A DNA stretch of 64,000 nt from Crossaster papposus (Eukaryota > Echinodermata > Asteroidea > Velatida > Solasteridae). A model generated the notes under the pieces. The model saw only the letters and a program-made list of their open reading frames with translations, was not told where the DNA came from and searched no databases. Shown in pieces: positions 23,745 to 35,969 of the stretch. The stretch covers positions 434,001 through 498,000 of the forward strand of contig JBAIAA010000254.1 of the NCBI GenBank assembly GCA_037893245.1. Direction: 5' to 3'. Made by a program: the position numbers and the translations under genes. Position 1 is the first letter of the stretch, and every line of letters begins with the position of its first letter.

Positions 23745-23870
23745 CAAGTCCCAATGCGCGTTAATACAATCAAAGCAAACAATAAACAAATGCCAAATTC
23801 CTTTCCTAATATTTCCGTCCTAACGCTAAATAATAAGATATTAAGAAAAATAATTTGTCTCAATGATTGT
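23745..23870 (+). repeat. Direct duplication pair 3, right unit
   Basis: Diverged partner of 23228-23350. Confidence 0.75.
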
Positions 23871-24672
23871 ACTCCTTTTTAATGAACGCATTATTAAGAA
23901 CGCAATATTAACAGCGAAAAAAAGGTCTTCATTTTGTTCTCTTATGGATAACATCTGAAACGAAGATAGGATAAGACTGTAAAAAACGTTGGTGTAAAAA
24001 TTACCTGCGGTTGTCTGCTGATTGAGCTCTGCTGCATATAAATATTATGTTGTTTTTAGCAAAATGATGTTGTTTTTAGCATGGAGGAAGGTCTTGCGGT
24101 GTTTACGATTCAAATTACATTCCTCATGTATGTGAGCAACGGTATAAGGTAACCGAGAAAAAATTAAAGCGTGACATCGGCCGGTACCCTTAATACCCGT
24201 TTTGAGCTACTGGCCCATACTGTTTTTATTTTTAACAAAAGAAGGGTGAAAGCAGTGACAGGATTACGAGCTTTTTTGCGAGGATTGCGAGCTTTCTGTG
24301 AAATTTGGATGAAATCGGGCCCTAAAATTGCTATAATTATTGTGCAATGGAGTGTTGGGATCATTCTTCAAAATGGCGACGGGATTTAGGAGTATAGGGC
24401 TACCTTTGGTGGTGATTTTCTTTGCACGGAATCTTCTCTAAAAAGTCATTCATTTGGATGACGCCTATAAAACTGAACAGAAAATGAAAGATGATGAAAC
24501 AGGCTTTAATTTACTAATTTCAAACATCTCGGAGGGCTGCAAGTATTTGTCCTCATCTTGGAAAGTGGGGGTATTTATCACCAAGGTATATGGCAGTCTA
24601 TTTACTGGTATGCTTCCTAACACTTGTCACGCATGTTAATTTACCTTAACGTCATCCAATGCTACAAAATTC

Positions 24673-24899
24673 TACACTGCAAAAACTGTGTTTAGCGAGT
24701 AAACACTTTTCTAAACACTTTCTTGCTATCAGTTTGTAAACATGTTTAAATGCTAAACATGTTTAGCATGAGGACGGATTGTGTTTAGCCATTGAACGTT
24801 GATGTTTAGGAATTGGATGCGTGCATTTAGCTTCTAAACATGTTTACAAACTGATAGCTAGAAAAGTGTTTCCTCGCTAAACACAGTTTTTAGAGTGTA
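24673..24899. mobile_element. Inverted-repeat element with long arms (TACACT ends)
   Basis: Arms of roughly 70-75 bp: TACACTGCAAAAACTGTGTT at the left and, on the other strand, TACACTCTAAAAACTGTGTT, continuing with TTAGCGAG and AAACATGTTTA inward. About 227 bp. Repeated TGTTTA motifs fill the centre. Superfamily unclear. Confidence 0.8.
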
Positions 24900-25099
24900 C
24901 TTGTGTATAATAATATAGTAATAATAATACATGTAGTAGTAATTGAGGAGGCTAATCTTAAATCATCCTTATGAAATATACTCGCAGCTGGGATGCTGAA
25001 TTGCGAAAAGCGCGCTACACGTGGTCGAGTCGATGGCGCGTAAAGGCGCTCGGGCAGCTGGCAATACGACCCATCTGACGATGCGAGCAGCAAAGCCAA

Positions 25100-25250
25100 A
25101 GATCGTCAATTTTAATTTTTGCGGTGGGAGGAAAACCGGAGGACCCGGAGAAAAAAACTCTCGTGGCACAGGAGAGAATCAACGACTAATTCTACTCATA
25201 ATATGGTCCGAGCTGGGAATCGAACCCGGATCACATTGGTAATATACGAG
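25100..25250. mobile_element. SINE-like fragment with a B-box and a gtgggaggaaaaccgg motif
   Basis: The + strand carries gtgggaggaaaaccggaggacccggagaaaa as its core (25124-25154), a motif recurrent in marine-animal SINEs. The minus strand carries the B-box gggttcgattcccagctcgg (about 25207-25226). Boundaries are uncertain. Confidence 0.5.
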
Positions 25251-25312
25251 TTATGTTTTGTCACCTCAACAGTACGCAGTAATAACACATGGCCTAGCGT
25301 AGTATTTTGTAG

Positions 25313-25339
25313 TACATGTACATGTACATGTACATGTAC
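25313..25339. repeat. ACATGT microsatellite
   Basis: Four to five tandem acatgt units; shorter tracts of the same word recur (for example 3152, 43925, 62233). Confidence 0.9.
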
Positions 25340-25786
25340 TGCCCCCAAATGAGTGCCATAGGACGTTAGGGTTAACCCTAAACCCCATATGGTGTGTGTA
25401 ATTTCGTTTTGAAATGGACGGGGTTAGCACTCTTTTTTTGCTCTATGTCACTATCACTTTTATATGACGTGCCTGATGTGGAGTCAATCCTTTAAAAGTA
25501 AAATCCGTGTGTGTGTCGAGGATTATAGGACTACGGGCCGCCGCCGGCCGGGTAAACAAAATTAAGACTTTAGGGCTTTGAACTCCAATTGCGGGGTCAG
25601 ATGTGTTCAAGTTGAAGGGGTTAGCTAAGGGCCCTTCGTGGGCGGTTTTAGGCGCGAAAGCCGGAGGCTTTTTTCGCAGTGGTTGGAACGGATGTCGATC
25701 AATACAAAAAAGTTACTTTTGTTTTCCATTTTTTGCACGGTTTGTTCGCAACATCAGGAATTTATTCGCTAGTTTATGGTTAACAC

Positions 25787-26148
25787 TTTGCAGATATCGA
25801 AAAATTGTACTACCGGATTATTGGGAAATATCTTACTTATTTGAAAGTAATGATTCTAAGCGTCCAGCAAAATATTTGCACAAGATATCCTGTAAATGTT
25901 CCGAAAATGTAATGTTATACACAACAAATCGGTATCGCCAGACGGCGATTGCGGGAAAAAAGGACAATATAAGAACAACTGCCCGACGCCGGTTGAAAAC
26001 GAACGCTGTTTTTCTTGCTTTCTTTTTTTCGGCATTAATGATTGTAAATCTTCGGACAGGTCAGTTAAACGACATTTACTATAAAATACAACCCCTTAAT
26101 TCACCCATTCCTGAAAATTTAAGCGATTATCAATGGTGTATCCTACCT
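25787..26148 (-). mobile_element. MITE family A, copy 5
   Basis: Reverse orientation. The left end is decayed (only ctttgcagatatcg remains). The right end CAATGGTGTATCCTACCT is intact and followed by TTAA. A 185-codon open frame running through it (25603-26160) is translated repeat and not a gene. Confidence 0.85.
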
Positions 26149-27434
26149 TTAACCAAGTAATATTTATTTTATATATACAAGGGAAAATGATCGGTTTTAA
26201 ATTCTGGTTTTTATTAAAACATGGTTTTTGTTGCAGTACATTTCCTTTTTGAGACGTTGGATGAAGGAGTGGGATTTTAACTGGACTTAAATTTGTCACC
26301 TCCGTTCTGTTGATCGGCAGATAAAACTAATCATTTTATGCACAACTTGGGCAGTTCTAGTTATATCAAGATGACCTTTGATTCGGCCCAATCTCGCTCA
26401 GGGTCACAGTCACGTACAGTACATGGCGTGCACTGGTGATACCTAATTATACCCTTTTGGTACCTTACCAGGTGATGGCGCCCCGTGCCAGTGGCGATGA
26501 AACTACTTTATCTTTACTTAATGAAATGGGAATCATTAAGTGTATAATAACTATAACAGTGTGGTTCATTGGGACTTTCTGTGCGGGCAAGATGTGGGTT
26601 TCTAAGAGAGGCTTTATTGCCATAGATGACTTTGGGTTTAATACGAGGCAGTGAACTGCAGGGCGAGCCTGGTGTCGGTGATTTGATCTTCATCTACATC
26701 AGCTTCTTCATTCTCTAGCAAAACGGTTGATCCGCATCCCACTAGAGTTGGTGTTTCAGCTAAACAGTGCTTAATTCTTTACTTCCCAATAACACCGACT
26801 ATTCCAAATTAGACCCAAATCCTTTGCTCTATATTGTGCATATTCACTCTGAACAAGGCTAGATGCCACTCTATGTATACGTACAGGGCTACAAGAGTAA
26901 TTAAAAGAAGAAACCTAACTGTATTATAGGTAGGAGTTATCATTCTTCTTAAAACAGGACAGATCATAGGTTAAGGCATGGAGCCTACATGTAGCTCCGT
27001 GGTTGGAGGGAAACAAGCACCAGGAAAGGAATTCCAGAGGGAAGCAGCACGTAAATTATGATTATGATAAGTGGTTGGTAATAAGTTGCATCCACACACC
27101 ATTCCGAGAGGAGCTAAGGGGAGTGCAGTAGAGCGTGGAATCATCATTAACATGATGAGCTGAGACGAGACGTTGTCACGGCAACATAGTGATATAAATT
27201 AAAAGAGAATTAAGCCAAGAAGGATAATAAACTATGTAAAATATGTAGAAGTTTGAGAGCATATTTTGCACCTTTTTTTTCTCTAGCATCACGATTTGTA
27301 AATATGTAACTAGTGTGCATCAAGGGCACTGGAGCTTTGGTTGGCAGCCTGGGTTTAGTAGACCCCAGGTCTAACGGCTTTGTCATTCGACAGCATTCTG
27401 GGATCCACTGGCTGGGGTACCCTAACCTGGGCAT
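26149..27434. other. No gene recognised
   Basis: Nothing beyond chance frames between MITE copy 5 and the minisatellite. Confidence 0.5.
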
Positions 27435-28268
27435 ATCGGGTATACCATAGTGGATCATAGGAACCCGGTATAAAACCATTATAGTGGATCATAGTAGATC
27501 ATAGGAGCCCGGCATATCGGGTAACCATATCATAGTGGATCACAGGAACGTGGTATATCGGGTAACCAGTGGATCACAGGAACGTGGTATATAGTGGATC
27601 ACAGAAACCTGGTGTATCGGGTAACCATCGTGGATTACAGGAACCTGGCATATCGGGTAACCATAGTGGATCGCAGGAACGTGGTATATCGGGTAACCAT
27701 AGTGGATCACAGGAACCTGGTACAATGGGTAACCATAGTGGATCACAGGAACCTGGTATATCGGGTAACCATAGTGGATCACAGGAACCTGGTGTATCGG
27801 GTAACCATAGTGGATCACAGGAACCTGGTATATCGAGTAACCATAGTGGATCACAGAAACCTGGTATATCGGGTAACCATATAGTGGATCACAGAAATCT
27901 GGTATATCGGGTAACCATAGTGGATCACATGAACGTGGTATATCGGGTAACCATAGTGGATCACATGAACGTGGTATATCGGGTAACCATAGTGGATCAC
28001 AAGAACCCGGCATATCGGGTAACTATAGTGGATCACAGGAACGTTGTATATCGGGTAACCATAGTGGATCACATGAACGTGGTATATCGGGTAACTATAG
28101 TGGATCACAGGAACGTTGTCATATCGGGTAACCATAGTGGATCACAGGAACCTGGTATAGTGGATCACAAGAACCCGGCATACTGGCTAACCATATAGTG
28201 GATCGTAGAAACCTGGTATATCGGGTAACCATATAGGATCACTGAGGAACCCGGTATATCGGATACCC
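27435..28268. repeat. 36-bp minisatellite, about two dozen units
   Basis: The unit is ccatagtggatcacaggaac plus ctggtatatcgggtaa. There are about 23 units, diverged at both edges. Variants (aggaacctgg, tgaacgtgg, aggaacgttgt, aagaacccgg) alternate, and near 28010-28130 they form a 72-bp higher-order pattern. Because 36 is a multiple of 3, several frames on both strands stay open (a 209-codon + frame reading GNHSGSQEPGIS, and a 157-codon minus frame). I read these as repeat artefacts. Confidence 0.92.
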
Positions 28269-29289
28269 GAAGTTGAGCATTTTTTATATAGGAACCCACG
28301 AGTTATAACACAGAGAAACGGTCATGGTACCTTCTATTTTCTAACATAATGTAATTTGTGATGTGAATAGGTGCCTGGATATGAGCTGAAAAGACCGCCT
28401 TATACGGACAAAAATACTTTAGAATCGTCATAATGTAATTGTTTATGCTCAGGTTGAGCCAGAAATAGGTAATACTCTGAAAAATGGGCTTGTAACTGGG
28501 AGTCGAGTTTAGCCTTTTAGTCACCCGTTGAGTTTGATTGCTTGGCATTTTCGATAAGCACGCGTTTAATTTGTCCAAATCATCGGAGCTGAAGTTATAG
28601 AGGCCCAACCGAGTTTGGGGAACCCGCACATTCCATGCATATTATTCTGAAACTAAAAACGTTTCCCGGAATTATCGCTGAAATTGTGTCCCTTATACCT
28701 TGGTCTTATCAGCACAGACAAATTGGGTTAAATGGGTTAAAAATAAACCAGTTTATATAACATACAATGTTAAAGTTATGAGCAAAACTTGTTTGCCGTT
28801 TAATTAAAGAGCATTATTATTTTTTGTTAAAAGTATGCTTGGTATCTGGACGCGTTGGTGTCGCGGTGGCAACAACATTGCGCCAGTCACAATTTTGTGT
28901 GTCAATATATCGAAGAATTTTTTTTTTCCCGTGCCGATAGTTCCAGATAAACACGGATCTAATCTCGAAGCTATAGTTCTCCAGTGTTTGTTGACAGTCT
29001 TGATAGCTAGCTGTACAGTGAAGTTGTTTGTTGGTCCAATGCAAGTTCGTCTAGGCCGGTCAACATGGGTGTATACACACGGTGTTTTGGATTACAACCG
29101 TGTACGCATTTCTCACGCCGTTGTTGGGCTGTGGTTTTTTGCATCAACGATTGTACCGGGTTTAATGTTTCCAGGTTTGTTTACTGGACCTCGCTGGAGC
29201 AAAAAGCATGGAATGCATGGGAAACAAACTGGCCTTGTGTTGCTTTTTTTTAGGGGGGGACAAAGCTTACAGTTCTTCATCGGTTGTGA

Positions 29290-29470
29290 TTCAAAAGTTC
29301 ATCAGATTCCCCATTGTAGATTTGTCACGCTACCTTAATTCGATAATAATGCAAGGTGTTACTGATGGCACACATATTCACACCCTGCCCGCAAGACGGG
29401 TATCTGTCAATTCAAACATACTATTTGCTGGCGCTCGAGATCACATGAAAGTCCTTATTGAACATCGGAT
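29290..29470 (+). pseudogene. Possible Harbinger/HARBI1-like transposase fragment
   Basis: The frame reads KFIRFPIVDLSRYLNSIIMQ followed by GVTDGTHIHTLP and SVNSNILFAGARDHMKV. In Harbinger transposases an IxFP motif precedes a GxIDGTHI catalytic motif and then an NRKxxxSxNxQ segment. Here the DGTHI motif and the upstream FIRFP fit at about the right spacing, but the NRK segment is missing and the frame soon stops. Judged from memory of the family, it would be a short decayed remnant. Confidence 0.35.
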
Positions 29471-30478
29471 TAACTCTCCGCATGTGCCGTTGAAAAAATA
29501 GTGGCGGAAGGCTCTTAATTGTGTTCTTGATGACTTGTCCGTTTGATATTAGTGCTAGATCATCTTCGGGTATTACTAATCTAAGGTGTAGAACATGTGG
29601 GACACAACACTGCAAAAATTACAGTAGGTCTATAGGCTATACCCAGCTTGCACGATTTAAGGCAGAGCAGGCCCCGCTGTTGGCCCTATACCTAGTTATA
29701 CACGTCCCATGTATCGGAAAATACAATGACCAACACGAGAGGGGGTTTCCCTCTGCCTTATATACTTCTTCATTATGTGTTACGGTGTTAAATTGAACAC
29801 CATTGGTATCTATATAGGACCAAACTTATGATTTATCACATTTAATAGCGGAAGCCGCTTCAACACCAATCGATTGTCCACGTTCAAGTACACGGTAATT
29901 TATTAACGCGGCTCCTTCAAAGGACCAATTTCCATCGTAATTATACACTTGTCGTCGCTCTAAAGCGGTCATTAAAATCCAGAGGCGGCCCTTTAAACTT
30001 GCCAACAGATGGTATTAGTAGGGCCATCAGATACCTTTCAAGCTGTTTCCAGTGCCATTGAAGGAAGAGTTCATAACCTGTACGTTTACCTGTACTAAAG
30101 CCATTGTCATCCCGATGTATTGTTATTGGTATTGTATCGGCTATTCTGCGGGAATGGAATTCAGATTCCCGACAACTTCCTGTACTTTGAAAGAGGGAGG
30201 AATACTCAAATAGCTGAACCGCAGTGGAGAGACCGCCGGCTTTGAAAGCACATAACAAAAATATGATTGTGTGTTGAGAGACAGCCAAACACATTCCATT
30301 CCTGTTTCGTGTTAACCTATATTTAGCAGAGAAGGTAATACTAATATACAATGTAGATTGTTTTTACTCTGTTTTTGTTTTTATAATCTGCTCCATAGCA
30401 TGAACAAAATGTGCTTCATTCTTGCAGTAAACTTGATTAGTATTTACCTAATGAAGTTGTACCTGCTCTTGGTATAGT

Positions 30479-30509
30479 CATAGAGCAAGGAACTGTTCCT
30501 TGCTCTATG
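30479..30509. repeat. Perfect 15-bp palindrome with one-base centre
   Basis: CATAGAGCAAGGAAC and GTTCCTTGCTCTATG separated by a single T. Confidence 0.9.
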
Positions 30510-32747
30510 GTATAGTTATGTTTTAAATGATAGTTTCTATTAGATTCCGGGTCTATTGGACTTTGGCCATTGGCTAATCCTTGGTTTGGGAACGCAGCGA
30601 ATACATATTGTGTTGTGTCATTCGTTGATTTCAGCACTTTTTATGTTGAAGAAACCTTTTTAGATACAAAACCGTTCTCTTCAACTTCTAGTTAAGTTAG
30701 TTTTCTATATTTGCCAAATTGATTCAGATTAAAGTGGCACCAACTAGTCAACTCAACGAATTTGTGGCCACTGAATATTTCGTCATTATCCACACACCGA
30801 ATTTGCCACGATCGAGCTAAGGGGGAAACACACAACACTATTGATCTTGGAGGATAACACGGAAAGGGAGAGAAAAACAAGAGACAGACAGGCGGGCAGA
30901 ATTTGATTTGACACAGTCGACAGTAGGTCAACCGTGTTTTCATGCGGCCTGCGGTCTGGCTTGGCGCGGCGGGTTCTGAGTTCAGTGGGCGGTCAATAAA
31001 CACACAGAACAGCGGTGAAAAGGCGGTCAAAGGAGAGTCGTGTTTAACGGGCATTACATGCACATAAACATTGTACATGTACAGTACACACGATATGCCG
31101 CTTGATGGTACACTGTGCGCATCTACTGAGTTGCGAGTTGACCTTCGCGAACATTGAAGGTCTTCTGCAACTCTAGTGGTACGGAGGGGTGTAATTTCTT
31201 CATAATTAAACGGCTGGAATTTAATTGGGTCTGGGAGACTTTTTTTAGTAACCCGATACGGGTAAACAGGAGGTACCTTCGGCATGTTGAGCGAGTATTT
31301 AGCGAGACAGTAGACGTGGCCAATCCGCGCTGTGAATCATTAATGTAAATATTGATCATTATTTGGTTTATTGATGAACGTTATATTGATTCACTTCTCT
31401 AAGGGCAGATTGATTAAAACTGGTGATCTCGTGTGTACAGCCATGATTTTGTCAAGCGTGTCTGATAGTTTTCCTAGTCCGAAAATTCGGAACTCTCGAT
31501 ACTGTGTATGATATGAGCGGATCCCAAGAAAAGGTACTGAAAACATGCCAGTCGACAGGCTCATGAAACAACCAGTCAAATACCCCTTTAGTACTGGGTC
31601 AGTCAATGTGGCATTATGAATATTTGGTACCAGTCTCTATTTCTACTATAGTCAGCCACCAGACTACTGAAGGGACCAGTCTTTTCAAACAGTTGGACAT
31701 GCACTAGTCTCGTTTAAGGCCTCAAATTAAATCCATGTGGCTTCACCCTCGGGTGCAATTTGCAAAGTATTAAAGAAGAAGAAAGATATTCTTTACAAAA
31801 ATAATTGGGGACTTCAAACTTGGCTGGTGAAAATACAGAGAGCTTATCTTTTGCCTCCTGTAAATGTTGAAAAACGTTGTCAACTGAAAAGTGAGTAAAG
31901 TTGTTGTCCGAATTTGTTTTGCATGTCTTTCAGCACTTAAGATCCCCAGTCTAGGTTAATAACCCATGGATGGTTGAATTGTTTGGTCATCAATAATCAA
32001 TGAAAGCAACAGAGCTTAAGTTCCGTGTATATAGGGAATTAGCCATGCACTTTTATCGTATGATTTCATTATTGCTACAGTACAATACTATGTGGGATGT
32101 GTAGGGGTCACAATGGGTGCTGTGAGTTTAAAGTGGCCACCGTGGGGAGCAGATAGCAATCGGTAATAGGTTGTGTTTATTATATGAACAATCTTGTTCG
32201 ATTCCCACACGTGTAGACGGATCATCATTGTATTTTGAACACAGTAGTAAGAGGAATGCAAGAAGTATCATTCATCAACTCTGACCCTGGGCGCTCTGGG
32301 GTCGTGACCTCGGGTATAGCCCCTGTGCAAATTGCGCATGTCTGTAGGTACACCGATAATTACAGTATACAGTTTTCACGTATGCGACAGAGCTAGCTGC
32401 GTGATCCATTGTTTTCTTTTCATTTTTTCTCAATGGTCTCAATGGAACACCATAGCATTCTATTGGAAAATGTTGCTATCGTTTTTTAACATGACTGTGT
32501 AGCTTACCCTTGATTGATGACGCGGCATAATATTGTTCCAAGATCAAGTGTAATCTACCTGGTTTCGTGCCTCCTTTTATCAACCTCATCCATTTCACCT
32601 TTTTTTGTTCCCGTTTCTTATAAGCATTTTTCATTTCCTGTCAATTTATACAGGTGTTTGTTCGTGGAACGAGGAGCGTCTAAACGACTAAACTGATCCA
32701 GGTATTCTATAAGTAAAAACACCGGGTTAATTGGTTCCGAACCCCCT

Positions 32748-32773
32748 CCCCCCCCCCCCCCCCCCCCCCCCCC
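32748..32773 (+). repeat. C tract
   Basis: Uninterrupted C run of about 26 bases, then accccc. Confidence 0.95.
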
Positions 32774-34286
32774 ACCCCCAAGAAAATAAAGAGGGCAACG
32801 CGTACTTGAGACGCCCTACGGCATTCCAGCCCTCACACCCCGCCGTCGTCCCGGGCGACTGTCAACCGAGGCACACTCGGTGGGGAACTTCGGTCGCGGC
32901 ACTTCAAGAACCAAGAAACGAGAATCAAAAAACACACAAAAAGGTACAACCAGGTATGAACTCTTCAAAGATAAACACAGGTTCTTATCGGTTACAATAT
33001 TTGCAGGTGTCGGCGGCACTTTTTATATTACAAGGGGGCCTGGGTCGTCCTATATTTTTTTATTCGTGTCGGCAAGGTATTGATGCGGTGGTACTGTGAG
33101 CGTGTTGTATGCTGACCCTTCGAATTGTAATGTTCGTAAATCTCTCCCGGGTAATTGACATTCTTCCCCCTCCGAAGATTGACTCAAGGCCGCGATCTTT
33201 GCTCCGCTGTCGGTAGCTTTTGGAGACATGGTTGCCGGCAAAAAAAAAAATTTGCCCACAATTTTGAAATAAATCCAACTTTGCATAAGTTTAGGGTGGG
33301 GTTCAAAAGTCCGTATTAATTAACATCAGTGTTCATGTTAGTCATTTAGTTGCGCGCTTTTCTTAAGTTTCAAGTTCGTTTTAATACTTACACCTTAGTA
33401 AAGTCAAGCCAAAGATAAGTAGACCGTGTGTTCAAAATGATCCATTAGGGTTACCTTCCTAAAATATCGGATAATTTGACAAGAATATGAGGTAGTGTTG
33501 TGTCCAGTGCGTTGGTACGTATGGACGAGTGTCGACTATGGATGTACGTTCAGTATCTTAGAACATGAATAAGTTTGACTAACGCAGCCCAATGTGTGGA
33601 TTTACTTCAGAGCATATAATGTTAATTTAATGTCGCGTGTAAACAATATTTCTACAGTTCATTTTGCTTGTGTGTGTCTCTTGCTTGCTACCAATTGACA
33701 CGTGACTTTGACGAGACGCAGCCGCATTCCAACTTACCTTTACAAAAACCGAGATGCGCGTATTAATTGCCGCAGGTAGATCACTGATAGCGTCAATATT
33801 GGCCACTCCAAACGGCCAACCGAAACATCCTTAGAAGGCAAATTCAAATAGCACTTGCTGAGCTTCAGTCTGCTGGGACTCCATTGGAAGACGGAAACAT
33901 GAAGCCTTAAGAGACAGACTCCGCGTGTATTCGCATTGGGCCAAGTGTGTGTGTGTATGATAATGAGCGCTCAACTTTAATGACCTCTTGCACTTTTTTC
34001 CGCTCCCCGTAATCGATCAACTCCAGACGGTCTAGACCTGAACTACAACAAAAAAACCGCACGGTGAATTAATTCTTTGAAATTAACTGCGTCACCAAAC
34101 TTCACCTCGGACTTAAATGTTACTCTGTAATCTCATATCTTGCTTCATATGTAATGTTGTCAACTCCGCAGACTGACACGGTTAATCGATATCGAATCAA
34201 TTATGTTGACATCCTCTGGCTTCGATGTCTTCCAACTGAACTTTTAGAGTTGTAGTTGTTTCTGGTGAGGAAATTGAGGCCCCTGT

Positions 34287-34783
34287 GGGGGTGCACTAGC
34301 CTAATTCAAGTCCCATTGAAAACAGTGTAAAATCAACAATGTTTAGGACCAAGTTTCATGCACACCGACATCACTGGGGTTTCTCAAACAACAATCAGAT
34401 TATTGTCTTGGTCTTTAATAAACTCTTTATCTTTCCATTTCTTTTCAATTTTTAGAAGGTTAGCCAATTACATTTTTTAATATTCACACCAAAAGAAACT
34501 CACCTCCCGAAAAGTGATACTTCCGGAGCCTGCAAGCTGCCATTTTACAAATGGCATCCCTCCACATTCTAGGGCAATTAGGACCCATTTTTCAACCGTA
34601 ATTTTGTCAAGTCTGCCCTCAGATTGAAGCTCAAAAACCAGGGAGTTGATCCTATGCTATATTTACACAATCCCACCATTTCTTTCACCAAACGGCATCC
34701 TTTTTCAAAAGAAATTATGGGGGCACATTTCATGCTAATGAGCTGGCGGAGAAATTCTCCCTTCAATTAGGGTAGTGCACCCC
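34287..34783 (+). mobile_element. MITE D, copy 1 (GGGTGCACTA ends)
   Basis: About 497 bp with inverted ends GGGGTGCACTAGCCTAATT and (complement) GGGGTGCACTACCCTAATT. The same sequence occurs inverted at 50848-51318. Short open frames on it are not conserved in frame between the two copies. Confidence 0.82.
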
Positions 34784-35372
34784 TGTACTGTAGTCAGAAA
34801 GCTCGACAAAAGAGAGATGGGCAGCATCAGGATGAAATCAATGCCTGATCTAGCACTAGTGTTGGCCTAGTACGGATTCGAACACGGCTGAAACAGATAA
34901 AGAGAAAACATTAATCGCATCAACTGTATGCATATAATTGCGGGGGAAAAAAACATGGTAAATGAATACCGTTTGTTTGTAATTGATTGTACCCCTTCAT
35001 CGCAGGTGCCAGTCGCGATAAAATATAAACTGTGTTATCAACCAGACGTGCCAGGCGATACACATTTTTGGTACAACTGTAATTTGTCACAGGGTTTTGT
35101 CAAAACTTGTTTGGGTTGGCGTTTGACCCACTCAAAACCCAGCAATTATTGATGTTGTACTTGATTACTTGGCTATATCCGTGTCAACAGTTTGGCAGCG
35201 GGTTTCGATGAGTTCGCTCGTCTGGCAATGCACTTTATACTATAGGACTCCGAATTTACCATTAATTCAGCCGTATGATTAATATGATAGTATCCCGTCT
35301 ACCTTTAGCACTTGTCGTTTGTTACTGTGAGTTCAGTTTATGCATGATATCTATGAAATGTATTTGCTTTAA

Positions 35373-35969
35373 AGGTGGGGTACACCTTTTGCAGATATTG
35401 AACAATTACTACCGAATTATTAAGAAATATCTTACTTGTTTGAAAGTAAATATTGATTGTATCCAGCAAAATAATTGCGCTAGATATCCTGTAATTGTTC
35501 CGAAAAACACCAAGAACAACATAAGAACCACTGCCCGACGCCGGTGAAAAAAAACCAAACGAATGTTGTTTTTCTTGCTTTCAGCGTCCATGATTGTGAA
35601 ACTTCGGACAGGTCAGTTAAATTCTTCCAAATAGGCACTTTGGGAGACAAATTAGCGATAGTTTTGATTCACTTGGGAGACAGTGGCACTTAGGGAGACA
35701 TTTCAGTGTCTCCCTAAGTGTCTAGCTACCCCACAAAACGATATTTGGGAGTTATTTTTGCTCGGAGAAGACAGATTTGGGTCTAAATAGCATAAATATG
35801 AAATTTCGTGGAAAAAGCTCCAGGTAAAAACGGGTTAGGTTACAATAAAGATTGTGCACGACTCTTAGGAATTTGTCTCCCAAAGTGCCCATTTGGAGGT
35901 ATTATAATTATAATTACTATAAAATACAATTCCCCAAATCCAAGCAATTATTCATGGGGTATCCTATCT
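35373..35969 (-). mobile_element. MITE family A, copy 6, split by a nested element
   Basis: TTAA at 35369-35372 and 35970-35973 flank ends AGGTGGGGTACACC and GGGGTATCCTATCT. It is about 597 bp long because a second inverted-repeat element (35632-35900) interrupts it between the ggtcagttaa and actataaaatac segments. The nested copy dates the other family as younger than this insertion. Confidence 0.85.
35632..35900. mobile_element. Nested inverted-repeat element with a central hairpin
   Basis: The ends AAATAGGCACTTTGGGAGAC and, on the other strand, AAATGGGCACTTTGGGAGAC are inverted repeats of about 27 bp, ending with aaatt inward. Inside, CACTTAGGGAGACA (35687-35700) and its exact complement (35707-35720) form a 14-bp stem with a 6-base loop. 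No coding frame. The family is unknown to me. Confidence 0.8.

Larger units (their letters stand above)
28269..34286. other. No intact gene recognised
   Basis: Apart from the Harbinger-like remnant (29290-29470), the palindrome at 30479 and the C tract at 32748, I see only chance frames, including a 197-codon minus frame at 30692-31285 without domains. Confidence 0.5.

Noticed and set aside
25603..26160. 185-codon open frame as a gene
   Set aside because: Its second half is MITE family A copy 5, which is broken by stops in other copies; no domain.
26436..26654. DDFGFN in an open frame as the kinase DFG exon
   Set aside because: It lies upstream of exon 1, and the surrounding residues do not fit a kinase activation segment.
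27569..28198. 209-codon open frame (and a 157-codon minus frame) as a repeat-protein gene
   Set aside because: It is the translation of a 36-bp minisatellite; both strands are open, and there is no start context, splice site or flanking coding sequence.
27435..28268. CRISPR array
   Set aside because: Units are contiguous diverged tandem repeats with no unique spacers, and the DNA is eukaryotic.
30692..31285. 197-codon minus-strand frame as a gene
   Set aside because: Composition looks random, with no domain, and no supporting splice or promoter signal.
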